Below, piece by piece: positions 50,101 to 62,297 of a stretch of DNA of 64,000 nucleotides. Below the pieces are notes generated by a model, which did not search any database, had not been told where the DNA came from, and saw only the letters and a list, made by a program, of their open reading frames with translations. This DNA is from Gossypium raimondii (Eukaryota > Streptophyta > Magnoliopsida > Malvales > Malvaceae): contig NC_068569.1 of assembly GCF_025698545.1 (NCBI RefSeq), forward strand, positions 19,344,001-19,408,000, in the 5' to 3' direction. Each line of letters begins with the position of its first letter. Position 1 is the stretch's first letter. The position numbers were made by a program, and so were the translations under genes.

Positions 50101-50207
50101 CAGTAGTTGCGGCAGCTAAGGATGGGGGCTACTAGGGTTTCTTTTTTTGTGTATTTTAGGCTTGTGGGTTGAAAAGTATTGGGCTAAAGCATTATTGGGC
50201 TTGTACA
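50101..50207 (-). repeat. 5' LTR stub of the deleted element
   Basis: 107 bp nearly identical to 49294-49407, including the terminal TGTACAAGCCC (minus strand), next to the right target duplication ATGTG. Confidence 0.85.
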
Positions 50208-50212
50208 ATGTG

Positions 50213-51905
50213 ATTTTGAAATAAATTAAAAAATTACAAATTTTTCATTCAAATAGCACATCTTCTCTAAACACACCATAAATTTAAATCCTTTTGATAA
50301 TGACCTCTTTGCATTTTAAATTCATTAAATGCTCTTTTTATTTATTTTTTTGTTCATTATTTTCAACAAAAAGTGAATGCACTTTGGATTACATGTCCAA
50401 AATAATGAGGTTTTGAGGGTAAGTTTTACATTAACATCAAACGAGCCCACAGGCCACATCTACTTTTGACAAAAAACAGATTCGACATATCCCCAACTTT
50501 TAAAAAGTTAAATTTTCCTACCCTTTTTAAAAGTTCTTCCCATATGAATAACATATCATATCACATTTACAGACAAACATGTTCCTGTCGTAATCTTGAT
50601 TCAGTATTTTACAAGATATTCAAAAGAACTCTCCAGTCACGGATTTGGCGTTCCTAAGTTGATTAATACAAACTTATATATATGTCGCCTACTTTTTTCA
50701 ATTATCATACTCAGAATTGCCCGAACATAGATTTACAGAAAACAAAGCTCTTACCATACATTCAGCTCCTTATAACTAAAAAAAGAAAAAGAAAATTGCA
50801 GGATATTTCTGATTCAAGAAAGCTAACAAAGAATTGGCAGGATTTACAATAGAAATGATCATGATTAAAGTAAAAACCTTAGCAGTTGCAGTAGGGAAGA
50901 ACTGAAGAGGCAGAGTAGGGTGGGAATTTGCAGTGGTGAAGGTGAAGAAGGCATTGTGGAAACCCTTCCGGAGATCCACAGCTTGGAGGTTGCGTGAGAT
51001 GTGCGCTTAATTTTTCACTCACGTCGTGACCTACCAATGCAATTTCGAATTCACTTCAGTGCACAGTAATGTAGAAAATTTGGTTTGCATATTGAAAGCT
51101 TTTAAGAGGCAAAACTAAAACATGGAGACACTGATTATCAATACCAGAAAATAAGATCAATACAGGATTTTGAGGAAACAAAAGTAAAATAAGAAAGCAA
51201 GCTATAATTATTACACATAACTACTCCATAAAAGTATAGGACTCACAAAAGATTGCTTTGCAATGCTCCTGTATAGTTAGAGTTCCACTGCTACCTTAAA
51301 ATGTATTGTGATAAATACTTAATGTATATGTATCGTCCATTCAAGCCCCTTACCTAGCACCATCAATCTTGTTACTATATACAGTCATGACGTCTGCTAT
51401 AAGTCCTTTGCCTACTTAATCTTCTAGACTTGTAGTAAGACAAGTTTTTCTCTGGTAAAATCTATGAAATTTCTGGGAAAATTCCCTCATACTAACGTTT
51501 TGTTTTGCTGCCTCTAAAGAAGGCCAATTGGCTTTGCTTTTCCCATCATAAGAAAGGAACACAAGTCGAGAAAGGGGACACAACCATCATACAAAGGAAT
51601 CGTAACAAGATTTGGCACATGCACACACAAATCTATGCAACTATCTTGTACTCTTCACCCAATTTCATATTGATTTCTGATTCAAGGTTTAAATGAGTGG
51701 TGGTGTACGGTGCGGTGCGTTTAGTTTATATTTTATCTCACGTTATAATGTCGTTATAGTATTTAATCTTATCGTCAACACTGTTTTTACACTAACCGTA
51801 AGTAAACATACCGCCCATTCAAACCCAACCTTATTCAACAAATATATATTTCACTCATATTTATTTACAACAATATTATTGACCTTTCACCACCAATCCT
51901 ATAGT
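50213..51905. other. Intergenic DNA, no supported gene
   Basis: A minus-strand frame at 50776-50979 begins in more GC-rich DNA (50880-51000) and could be a first exon, ending near a GTTTTT donor, but no continuation is evident. The remainder is AT-rich with no element termini. Confidence 0.4.
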
Positions 51906-51914
51906 AGTCAAGCA

Positions 51915-54184
51915 GGTTTTTTCTAATAAAATAACCTTAAAAAATTAATTAATTAATAGAATGGCTTGGACAAAAAAAATTAATAAAATGATTTGTTTTA
52001 AATAATGTAACTCAGTGTCGCCAATTGGTCAATTGGCACCACCCACTTTTCCAACACCATCATCAATCAATCATCACCTTTTTAAATAAAAAATAAAAAA
52101 TTTTAGTGCTGCCATTGTGTCAAGTAGCACCCATATGTTTTTTTCGAAATACCGGTGAAAAATATGGGTACTCACGGTGAAGAAAAATACATTTTTTTAA
52201 TGGGTGCTTCCAGTGTGTTACGCGGCACCATCCAAAATTTTTTTTAATTCATGTCAGCAAATTTTTTTTGGTGCCGTCATCATGCCAGGCAATACCGGTG
52301 GTTGTAAAGGGGTGTCATTGGTCTATCAGGTGGTATCGATAAAATAATATTTTTTTAAAAATAATGTCAACGAAAAAGAAATTTTCTTTGTGCTGCCATC
52401 GTGTCAGGTAGCACAAAGGGGTGTTAGGGAATTTTTTTTTATTTAGTGCCATCACGCTGTCAAGCGGCACCGGTGGCTGTAAGAATTTTTTTTTGTTTGG
52501 TGTCGTCACGCTGTCAGGAGACACCACCCGAATATCTGTTGATTTTTTTTTTGTTTTTGTTTAAGTTTTTGGTTTCTATTCAAGAGAAAGGAAAAAAAAT
52601 AAAAGAATATTTGTGTTTAGTAAAAGGGAAGAAAATGGAGAAAAGAAGAAGAAATATTTGTGTTTTAAATGTAAAAAATCAAGTTCGAGTTTATAAAGTT
52701 AGTTTGTAATTAGTAGGATCTACTTTTTTTTTTTAAATTAAAGCTTTTTTTTACAGATACTGTATCGAAGATAAATAATCAATTATTTGTATACGTTCAT
52801 TTTGAGGGGGTAATTTTACAAACAAGAATTGGTTGTATATTTGAATTTCACCAGCAATTAGGAATGTAGTTTAATAAGAATGTAAAATTCGAAGATATGA
52901 AACAAAAGGTTAGTGGAAAAATAGCTCGACGTTGTGGGAGGAGGATGTCCAGATTATTTTTACAAATTTCTAGTTTCTTCAAATCCTATCAAATTTACCG
53001 AGATGAAACTTGTAGATGATGAAGACTTAAAGACAATGATTGCACTTTATTGCTTGAGTGGGAGCATGAGCGTTTAACCAGTTTAGTTGTTTGCTAAGTT
53101 AACAGATGTGGAGCTCGTTCAAAATGTCACTCCATTAAATCAACAATATGGAGTTCAAGACCCGTGTATAGAGGTTTCGAGAGCGTTTGTTGATAAATGA
53201 TCATTTGTACACGGGTTTGACTTTGATATTAATGTTGGATGCAAAAACAGTGCAATTATGGAAGACATCGACAAGGGCCGAAAATCCACACCATGGTTCG
53301 ACTGCATATAACAACCCTAATTCGGGGCCCCATTTACAAATATATCTGGAGGTGGTTGCTATCGATGCAGATGGTAAAGAAGGACTCGATAATAATGGTC
53401 ATTCTCATCACGATGGTGAAGATTTCAATGACCACAATCTGGATGAGGTCCTAGATGCTATCAACGATGAAGACACAGATAAAGTGAAAATGTACATGCC
53501 CCCTCGATCGGGAACCTAAGTCATGACATTATCATACGCAATAACCCTGCGACCCACATGCTAAGCATAGAACCCAATGTGACACATGCATCTGAATTCC
53601 CTGAATACCCAGATATAATACATTCTTACTGGTTGGCATCAAATTCCGAATTTGAAGAGTTATTCATAGGCCAACAATTCACAAACAAGGACTACATATT
53701 TGTCACCAAACGGTATAACATGAAGGTGTCGATAGAAAAAAAAAATTCCTTGACACCCCCAGATGCCACCTTACATGGCAATGGCACCAAAAAAAGTTTT
53801 TTCTCTGACATTATTTTTTAATAAAATTATTCCTTGACAGCCACTGGTGCCGCCTGACATGGCGATGGCACCAAAATTTTTTATTAACATGAATTAAAAA
53901 ATATTTGGACGGTGCCGCCTGACACACTAACGGCACCCATTAAAAAAAATTCTTTTCTTTTTCTCTACTGTGAATACTTGAATTTTTCACGAGTATTTTA
54001 AAAAATGCAAATGTGTTAGGCGGCACCAAAAAAAATTTTTAAAAAGTGATGATTGGCTAATGATGACGCCGAAAAAGTAATCGAATTACACTATTGAAAA
54101 CGAGTAATTTTATCAAATAATTTTTTGCCCGTATCATTTTATAAATTAATTAATTGTTTTAGATTATTTTACTAAAAAAAGGCG
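51915..54184 (+). mobile_element. Mutator-like element (MULE) with long inverted repeats
   Basis: The first about 170 bp (from GGTTTTTTCTAATAAAATAA) match the complement of the last about 150 bp with indels, as long terminal inverted repeats. Flanking nonamers AGTCAAGCA (51906-51914) and AGCCAAGTA (54185-54193) match at seven of nine positions, plausible for an old Mutator duplication. Inside each arm are GTGCCGxC...GTCAGGCGGCACC-type repeats. The centre holds only the N-terminal side of a MuDR-like protein, so the element is nonautonomous. Confidence 0.6.
52990..53822 (+). pseudogene. MuDR N-terminal domain remnant of a MULE transposase
   Basis: Across two or three frames the region reads FTEMKLVDDEDLKTMIALYC, then DVELVQNVTPLNQQYG, an acidic stretch with GKEGLDNNGHSHHDGEDF, then HASEFPEYPDIIHSYWLAS and SEFEELFIGQQFTNKDYIF. 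This is the order seen ahead of the catalytic region in plant MULE transposases. Stops and frameshifts interrupt it, and no catalytic DDE region, zinc finger or SWIM domain follows. Confidence 0.62.
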
Positions 54185-54193
54185 AGCCAAGTA

Positions 54194-56788
54194 TGAGAGT
54201 GGGTAAAAGAATAACTGGCGTTAATAAGCAAAACTATCCAATTGCTTGACAATACATACCCCAAGTATTACCTTATTGCCTTTTATCACAAACTAATATG
54301 CATTTTCCAAAATAATAACACTGAATTCTTTTCTTTTCTTTTCTTTTCTTTTTCTAATCAACGGATTACCAAATATTTCATTTTTTCTAATTCAAACTGT
54401 GTTGTGAAAATTATATATCAAATATGGATAAAATATGAAAAACTATACAAGGGAGCACTAATTCAACTTTAGGACGTTAGGGCCAAAACATAGAACTTGA
54501 GCTCTACCTAGTTGCCCCATTGGGCCCTTTTCGTCTTTCAAAATCAATAACCATTTTTCCCAGAAAATTCCTATTATTTTTTAATTTTGTATGTTTTATA
54601 CTATTTTTCCTAATATCTTTTATTTTTATTTACATATCTAATTGTATTGATATCACAAGTTAATCAAATATTTAAATAAATTAAAAGTCAATATTTAAAA
54701 AAATTAATAAATATTATTTATAAAATATTTAAATAAAACAATTAAAAGTCAATATTTAAAAAAATCAAAACTAATAAGGATTTGTACATAATAATTTTAT
54801 TACTTTATTCATAACTCAATTATTGAATACACATATTTTTAATATAAAAAACTCTTTCATTTCGATCAGACATGATCTATTTTTAATTTTATGATATATG
54901 ATTCAAATGCCTTGAACATAAAGAGGAAGTTATTTTTCTTGATGGTGATGATCTCAATATTCGACTTCTAACTTCATTTTGTGCTTTTCAACAAATACAT
55001 TCTAGAACAATCGTTTTTAGAGAGTGTCTTGAATATTAGCCATAACAAAATTAATAATTCAATTTAGTTCTTTTTTTTAGTTTTTATTGAAATTTTATTA
55101 TGTATACAAAATAAATTATGTTATTATCTATTTATATAAAATCAATCTAAAATATTATAATTTGAAATAAGGAAAGTTATAAACTCTTTTAGACCTTTTC
55201 CTATAAGGTTTAGGGGATAGACATCCCTGTCAAACTGTGGTTTTCACTTTCTAGTTTTGAATGTCAATGTGTACAGTGATCTTGCACCCACACGCTTTTT
55301 CTTTTTTTTTGGGAGAAGGAATGAAATATACACGCACATATGAAAAGGAATTTAAAGAATTGAATGGAAATTTTCAGTTTGGGTATGGTATTGTTAATAA
55401 AAGTTGAGATTTTGAGTATTTAGATTTTAACTTTATTATGTGTAATTGTTATGTGTAGGTCTCTAATAAGATAGTCGGCATTGTATCGATAAACATATTA
55501 TTTTTCTACTACTATTGGTACGTACTGTTATTAGTCTATTTTTGTAGCGTTTAGATTTATCCCTATTTTTGTAAAACATTTGATCTATGTATTTAAAAAT
55601 TACACAAATCAAAAAATAAAATTAAATGAATCTCAAATATAAAATACTCATAAAAAGTAAAGCTTTGGTTGGAATGGTAAAGAAAAGCATTTTAAAAATG
55701 TTAGTGGTATGAGTTCAAATCTCAGCACATGTAAAATTTATAATATCAAAAATATAAAATAGTCATCAAGTATATAATTTATTCTTTAATAAACTTCACA
55801 AGGAAAAAACTATTTCATATTATCCATGATTGAACAAATCCAAAATAAATAAATAAAAATTAAACTTAAATTTAAAATATATTTTAAAATTAATTTTTGG
55901 ATTGATATATGCAAAATCAATTGATATCCATCGGCACGACTAGTATCAAGTGAAGTTTGTATCGAAACAAAACCTAAAATTTGTTGTTCCAGTTTACTAT
56001 TAAAACAAAACATTCCAGTGGATATGGAGTTGCCATAACTAGTTTTTATCTAGTTATATTTTGGTTCTTTGTATTGATTTAATTTGATTTGAAACTGATA
56101 TGTATTTATGAATTTATTATATTTAATGGAAGTTAATTTTTTAGTTCCGTATGAATAATGAAAAGAAGGTTTAAATTTATAAAATATGAAAAGAAAAATA
56201 GAAAATAAACTCAAAATTTTAATTCATATGTAAGTTATTAGTTAATCTTAGAAAAATGCGCTAATTAATGATGAAAACCCTATCAAATTAGATGAAAATA
56301 TAGGGAGTGAAACACATTATAAAGGACACGATATTTGTGCAAATTGACTTGACTTGGTAGTTGAAAATAGATTGGACTAACATGCTTATTATTACAAGAA
56401 TTTTGTAAGAATCATGACAACTGAAAATTATTATTTATTACAGAGTGACACTAAATAAAATAAGACTTGTATCACAAATTCATTGTTTATACTAATTATG
56501 TGTCACGTTAGGAAATGAGTGAGATATTAAAATCCCTTGATAATACTCATTAAGGCTTTAATCTGTTAATGTAATTCTCCTTGAACTGACTTTGTATCTA
56601 AAGGAAAAAGAAGAAGATAAAAGTATAGTTGTTTAGATGTGAAAACAGCTTTTAACAATTACTCTAAACAAGTCTTAACAATCTTAAATAACTCCTTAAT
56701 TTTGTTCTCCTAACAAATGACTAAATTTCCACTCACAAGTAATGTATTTTACCCATTTATTAGATGACGCAAGATAGTAAATGATACG
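54194..56788. other. AT-rich intergenic DNA
   Basis: About 2.6 kb, very AT-rich, with phrases like AAAGTCAATATTTAAAAAAAT repeated near 54685 and 54747 and only short featureless frames. Confidence 0.5.
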
Positions 56789-57580
56789 TAGATATAATCT
56801 ATAAATATCTTTTCTTATAACTTATCTTTCAACGGTTTAAGTGTTTCACACGTTTTGAATGTAAATATGGATTCATTATCTTTAAAAACAAAGAAAAATA
56901 TCAATAAATAAGAGGTGAAACGAGTATACATGTCAAAAACAGTTATCAGCAGAGAGTGTCAAAAAAAGAAAAGGAGAGATACTGGTATAAAAAATGGGCG
57001 TGAAAGTCACAAAATCAGTTGAGAGATCGTTTTTCTCGTGGTTCCTTCCCCTCAACCTCAACCAACAAATATTACAACACCATCAATTACATTTTACCCA
57101 GTGTTATTTTACATATCACATGTCAGATATTATATCAAGAATCATGAAAAGAAACATAAAAAAACGTAAAATATTTCTATTCCAACCTTCACTCCACCTT
57201 CCAAACTTACCATTTGAGTTTCCTAAGCAATACTAAATCCAAATTTATGAAGACTTATTGCATTCAAATAGAGATTCAAAGAAAAATGAGAAAGTATACA
57301 TATGTTTCATGTTGTGAAGAGGGCAAGTCATTTCTGATACAAATAATAGCCGTTTCTCTAAGACATAAACAATGACTATAATGCCCTTTAAAAACGTAAA
57401 ACCTTTCTCCTATATAAACAGAAGTCGCTAAGTTTTAAAAGACATTATTGAAAACAAATAAATTTGTGTGAGCTGCGAAGAAAGTGATCACTTCAGCATT
57501 CTTTCTACAGGTTTCTTTAATTTTTGCTCTTCATTTGTTTGTTTTTTTCCCACTACTTGGATATGTAATCAAAGCCATAC
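56789..57580 (+). repeat. Promoter-like block, copy A (upstream of the FAF-like gene)
   Basis: Shares with copies B and C an ordered series: TTTAAGTGTTTCAC, GTATACATGTCAAAAAC, ATCAGCAGAGAGT, CCTTCACTCCACCTTCCAAAC, TTCATGTTGTGA and CTTTCTCCTATATAAA. The TATATAAA (57411-57418) is followed by a GTGTGAGCTGCGAAGAAAG stretch and CTACAGGTTTCTTT, which could be a donor. Copy A might be a second promoter of the FAF-like gene about 1.1 kb away, or just a repeat. Confidence 0.75.
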
Positions 57581-58227
57581 AACGTAAAAAATGGGTTTTC
57601 AGAAAGAAAGAAATGGGGTATAATGGCTTATACAAATCTATAAATCTATCTATAGATTATGATGTCTCTTTTTTTCACTCTTATGTTACATGTTGGTTTC
57701 CATAGCTTTGATTCTTGGCTAGCTCTTTTTACTTGATTTAACCTCATCATGGTTTAACAAAGTGCTTTGAATTGTTCACTTTTTTCCAAACTCGACCGAG
57801 AATATGTATACAAGAAACCAGATTAAGTGCCACAACCACCATACCAAATTCTGTCAAACAGCCAATCCCTTTCATAAACAGCTTCAAAATTTCCTAAGGC
57901 CTCGAATCAACACCTTCTTAAGAAAACCATAACAGTAGCCCACCACCCAAATCGAACCCTTCTAGATAGTTCAGAGACCAAACCCACAAAATACTAGAAC
58001 ATCACCTTCATAGCTCAATTCTGTTTCTATCTGAGACCAATTGAAAATAGTAGCTCAACTTTAAATGTCGTCTTGTATACCTAAGAAACAGCTTTACATG
58101 CTGAATTATGTAACCGTTTTGGTCCCTTTTTCACCCTCCGGATACTAAATTATTTTAGTAAATTCAAATAAGAATCAATGAAACTTCATCAATTGCCAAT
58201 AATTGTTATGGAAGAGTGAAAATGAAG
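57581..58227. other. Upstream region of the FAF-like gene
   Basis: About 650 bp between repeat copy A and the proximal TATA box. No coding frame is supported, and any regulatory sites are not recognisable by eye. Confidence 0.45.
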
Positions 58228-58236
58228 TATATAAAC
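58228..58236 (+). promoter_or_regulatory. Proximal TATA box of the FAF-like gene
   Basis: GTATATAAACACGG predicts a transcript start near 58260, about 310 bp before the ATG, with a small intron in the leader. Confidence 0.55.
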
Positions 58237-58329
58237 ACGGGGTTTTTGTGAAATATAATTAAAATAGTTGAAAAAGCTTGTGTCACCCTCGTGTTAAAAT
58301 GCACCGCTCTTTGTTTACAGACAATACAA

Positions 58330-58547
58330 GTAAGCTTGTCCTTTTCCTTTCCTACCTACCTTGTCTTTCTTGTTGGGAATTTCTTTCTTACCCACTTTAT
58401 TAATTAACCTTCCTCCTTGGTTTTATTTATTTTTGTTTATCTATAAGATTTGGCTTGGTTTAGAATATATGTTTAAAATAATCTCTGTTTAATTAGTTCC
58501 AATCTAACCAAATGTTTTTTTTCCTTTCTATTTTCACCCTTTTGCAG
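58330..58547 (+). other. Probable 5' UTR intron of the FAF-like gene
   Basis: Donor GTAAGC at 58330 and a pyrimidine tract ending CCTTTTGCAG at 58547 bound a 218-bp T-rich segment. The second exon starts 26 bp before the ATG. Confidence 0.55.
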
Positions 58548-58573
58548 GTTAAGGGATTAGTTTACACTGAAGC

Positions 58574-59548
58574 ATGGGATTTTTAGATGAAGATGGGTTG
58601 ATTTCAAAAACTAGGTCCATGGTTTTATCCCTCTCAAATATCATTTCAAGGTCACCTACGTTATCTCCCATGCAAGTCCATGAGTGTCAATGTACTGCCT
58701 CCATCTATAAACAGTATCTCCACCTACCAGGTCTCAAAACCCTAATATATGAATATAAAAGCCTTCAATTACTGACACCAACTCTCATCATCCATTCCTA
58801 CACCATCCCTCAGTCACCATCGCCTTCATCGTTAGATTTTATGTCCTTCAGAACTCACTCTGCATCCTACTCTTCTTGGTCCTCTGGGATGGACGATATG
58901 CTGGGGACTGAAAGTGGAGTTTACATGATCCATAGTGCGTTGAAAATGATAACGATGGATCATAAAGCCAAAGGTCCTAGTAAACAACGTAATAAGAGGA
59001 AGCAAGGGCGTCCAAGGGTGGGAGAATATCCACCCCCAATTCCATTACTAGCAAGAACGGGGAATTTGCCAAGCCACATGCCTTGGATTTTAGCCAGATA
59101 TTACAGCAACGGGAGGCTGGTTCTTAAAGAAGAGAAAGTGAAACATCACGAATATTTTGAAGCCTACAGAGAAAATGGTCGCCTTATTCTGGACCTCGTG
59201 CCTTTGGATGGCAGTTTTAGATGTTGTCATACGGTTTTCGAGGAAACTAATGCTGTTGAAGACGATGAGGAGAAGGAGAAGGAGATAGAGCTAGAAAACC
59301 TGGAGTTTTTTCAAGGATATGGGGAATTAGAGAAAGTTGAAGAACTGGATGAAGAAACTGACGACAATGATGATGATGATACTGATGATGAAGACAATGG
59401 CAACGTGAAACATGAAGCGTCTATGACATCAGCATTATCAGTGCCTGAGATGTGTCATTGGAGCGAAACGTATGGAGATCCACGCAAGTGCTTGACGTAT
59501 TCGGGTAGGTTTATATCAGAAATGAATTCAGTACTTTCACAATGCTGA
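58574..59548 (+). CDS. FANTASTIC FOUR (FAF)-like protein
   Basis: A single 324-codon frame. Residues about 151-210 form the FAF domain: EYPPPIPLLARTGNLPSHM, then MPWILARYYSNGRLVLKE, VKHHEYFEAYRENGRLIL and DLVPLD. A basic stretch (KQRNKRKQGRP, 137-147) precedes it, and an acidic Asp/Glu run (about 228-275) follows; the N-terminus is Ser/Thr-rich. FAF proteins regulate shoot meristem size in Arabidopsis by acting on the WUSCHEL-CLAVATA pathway; FAF-like members are less studied. No defect is seen; the chosen ATG follows the leader intron and is the first in the exon. Subfamily (FAF versus FAF-like) cannot be settled by eye. Confidence 0.93.
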   Translation: MGFLDEDGLISKTRSMVLSLSNIISRSPTLSPMQVHECQCTASIYKQYLHLPGLKTLIYEYKSLQLLTPTLIIHSYTIPQSPSPSSLDFMSFRTHSASYSSWSSGMDDMLGTESGVYMIHSALKMITMDHKAKGPSKQRNKRKQGRPRVGEYPPPIPLLARTGNLPSHMPWILARYYSNGRLVLKEEKVKHHEYFEAYRENGRLILDLVPLDGSFRCCHTVFEETNAVEDDEEKEKEIELENLEFFQGYGELEKVEELDEETDDNDDDDTDDEDNGNVKHEASMTSALSVPEMCHWSETYGDPRKCLTYSGRFISEMNSVLSQC

Positions 59549-59959
59549 TAAGTAAAGAGAGAAATTAGTATGAAGAAGCCATCAACCGGTTGTAATTCAC
59601 TCCATAACAAGACCTTCCTTTTAGTTTGTTCTGTTTATTTACAATAATTAGTAATCTAATGAGTAGTTTCAAACAAGGGTTTAGCTAGAAAATCTAAAAG
59701 TTATTGGTTATCTTATATTTATTTGAAAACAAAATCAGAATTATTTATGAAAAGTACTTTAAAATTTTAAAATTATTAAATAAATCTCATTTTATATTAA
59801 AAAAAGTCCAAATATCTAAAAGTTATAAGTAATATGTAAAATTAAAACCAAACTGAATTATCATTCAAAATAAAAAAACTCAATCAAACCAAACTCATCT
59901 CATCACCCTAATTGAAACAACTTTAATTACAAAGTAAATTTCAAATAAAATGAGACCAT
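59549..59959. other. 3' flank of the FAF-like gene
   Basis: AT-rich, contains the 3' UTR. AATAA-type polyadenylation signals such as ACAATAATTAG near 59641 are common here and cannot be ranked. Confidence 0.45.
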
Positions 59960-60735
59960 AAATTTCTAATAAAATGATTTTTCATTGATTTAAGTGTTTC
60001 ACGCGTTCTGAATGTAAATATGAATTCACTATCATTAAAAACAAAAAAAATTAATAAATAAGAAGTGAAAAAAGTATACATGTCAAAAACAGTCATCAGC
60101 AGAGAGTTTAAAAAAAAGAGATAGATACTGACATAAAAAATAGGCGTGAGACACAAAACCAAACAAAATCGGTTGAGAGATCGTAATCCCTCATGATTCA
60201 CTCCCCTCAACCGCAAGCCAACAAACATCTTCAACTCCAATTGTATTTTACCAAATGCTGTTTTACATATCACGTGTTAGATACTATATCAGAAATCATG
60301 AAAAGAAATGTACAGTATTTCCATTCTAACCTTCACTCCACCTTCCAAACTTATCATTTGAGTTTCCTAAGTAAAACTAAATCCAAATTTATGAATTTAA
60401 GTTCCAAAATCTATAATACTTTGAGGACTTATGCATTGAAATAGAGAGTCAAAGAAAAATGACATAGCATACATATGCTTCATGTTGTGAAGTGGGCAAG
60501 TCGTTTCTCTAAGAGATGCACAATGACTATAACGCCTTTTTAAGACATAAAACCTTTCTCCTATACAAGGAGAAGTCACTAAATTTTGAGAGACATTGTT
60601 GAAGACAAATTTGTGTGAGTTGCGAAGAAAGTGATGGCCTCAACATTCTCTTTCTAACTAGTTTCTACAGGTTCTTTAATTTTTGCTCTTCATTTGTTTT
60701 TTTCCCACTACTTCATATATAATCAAAGACATAAA
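59960..60735 (+). repeat. Promoter-like block, copy B
   Basis: Follows copy A's order from TTTAAGTGTTTCAC (59990) through GTATACATGTCAAAAAC, CCTTCACTCCACCTTCCAAAC and CTTTCTCCTATACAAGG to TTTTTTTCCCACTACTTCAT. The TATA motif is altered to TATACAAG. Joined directly to copy C. Confidence 0.75.
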
Positions 60736-60739
60736 ATGT

Positions 60740-61387
60740 TTATTATACTTATAGTCTACAAATATCTTTTTATGATCAATTTTCTTACAACGGATGTTTC
60801 ACTGATTTAAGTGTTCCATGAATTATAAAATGTAAATATGAATTCATTATATCAATACATAAGAGGTGAAACGAGTATACATGTAAAAACAATTATCAAC
60901 AGAGAATGTAAAAAAAGAAAGAACCAGATACTAACATAAAAATTGGGTGTGAAAGACACAAAACCAAACAAAATCGGTTGAGGGATCGTTTCCCCTCGTG
61001 ATTCTCTCCCCTCAACCTCAACTAATTAAAATCTTCAACTCCATCAATTGTATTTTACTAAATGCTATTTTACATATCAGGTGTTAGATACTATATAAGA
61101 AATCATGAAAAGAAACGTAAAGCATTTCCATTCTAACCTTCACTCCACCTTCCAAACTTGTCATTTGAGTTTCTTAAACAAAACTAAATCCAAATTTATG
61201 AATTTTAATTCCAAAATATATAATACTTTGAGGAATTATTGCGAGTGAGAGAAAAATGACATAGCATAAATATACTTCATGTTGTGAGGAGGACAAGTCG
61301 TTTCTCTAAGGCATAAACAATGAGACAGAAAACCTTTCTCCTATATAAAGAGAAGTCTCTAAGTTTTGAGAGACATTGTTGAAGACA
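60740..61387 (+). repeat. Promoter-like block, copy C, cut by a CACTA insertion
   Basis: Matches copies A and B through CTTTCTCCTATATAAAGAG (TATA at 61342) and GAGAGACATTGTTGAAGACA, where the CACTA element begins. Copy B continues from the same GAAGACA into AATTTGTG, which fixes the insertion point. Confidence 0.75.
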
Positions 61388-62030
61388 CACTACACCAAAA
61401 CAGGCTTTTAGCGGCGCTTTTTTAGGCCTTTAGCGGCGCTTTTTAGTGCCGCAAATAATTTTAGCGACGCTTTGAAAAGCGCCGCAACAGAAGCCACTAA
61501 TGACTGCGCCGCTAACTTTAGCGGCATTTTTCGAAAAAAACACCGCTAAAGGTGTTGGTCTATAGCGGCGCTTCTAGCACAAACGCCGCTGAAGACTAAG
61601 ACCTTTAGTGGCGTTTGTGGTCGAAGCGTCGTATAGATCAGGGTCTTTTGCGGCGTTTGTTGGGAAAGCGCCGCTAAAGATTAGGTTCTTTAGTGGCGTT
61701 TGTGGTCGAAGCGCCGCTATAGACCAGGGTCGTTAGCGGCGTTTTTGCGACAAGCGCCGCTAAAGATTAGGGTCTTTAGCGGCGCTTCTCCCTAAAACGC
61801 CGCAAAAGACCATGATCTATAGCGGCGCTTCGACCACAAAAGCCACTAAAGAACCTAATCTTTAGCAGCGCTTTCCCCACAAACACCGCTAAAGACCATG
61901 ATCTTTAGGGGCGCTTTTTCCACAAACGCCGCTAAAGAACCTTATCTTTAGCGGCGCTTTTACCAAAAACGCCACTAAAGGCCAACACCTTTAGTGGCGT
62001 TTTTTTTTTGAAAAACGCCACTAAATTTGA
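61388..62030. repeat. Left subterminal repeats of the deleted CACTA copy
   Basis: Same TTTAGCGGCGCTTT and AACGCCGCTAAAG words and spacing as 33645-34225, with a somewhat longer array. Confidence 0.88.
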
Positions 62031-62297
62031 CAGATTTGTAAAATAAATTTTTTTATATTTTCACCCTCCTGTAAAAACAAATCAAGAAATCATATCTAAA
62101 CCAAATTAAAAGTAATAAATCTATATATTAAACAAATAATATAATAAATATCAATAAATAAAATAAAATTTGTATTATTCTTACAAAATGTTAAAAGTTA
62201 AAATGATAATTAAAAGTCAAAATCAAGTATATTTACACGATAGTCTAAGACGGTAATTGCTTGCATTGATTTGAAACATCTTCATCATACTCTGAAG

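Larger units (their letters stand above)
47195..50207 (-). mobile_element. Tat/Ogre-type element with large internal deletion
   Basis: Read on the minus strand: the first 107 bp of a 5' LTR (50207-50101), then 3' UTR tandem repeats (50100-49426), a polypurine tract (about 49408-49425), then a complete 3' LTR (49407-47195). Identical pentamers ATGTG flank it (47190-47194 and 50208-50212), so the ends are original and everything from inside the 5' LTR to the 3' UTR was deleted in place. The LTR starts TGTACAAGCCC, unlike the element at 10292, but its terminal third and polypurine tract are closely related. Confidence 0.88.

Noticed and set aside
50776..50979. Possible first exon of a minus-strand gene
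   Set aside because: No convincing downstream exon or upstream promoter; ends in a poly-Phe low-complexity run.
57484..57705. 73-codon plus-strand frame upstream of the FAF-like gene
   Set aside because: It straddles the edge of repeat copy A and is not kept in copies B or C.
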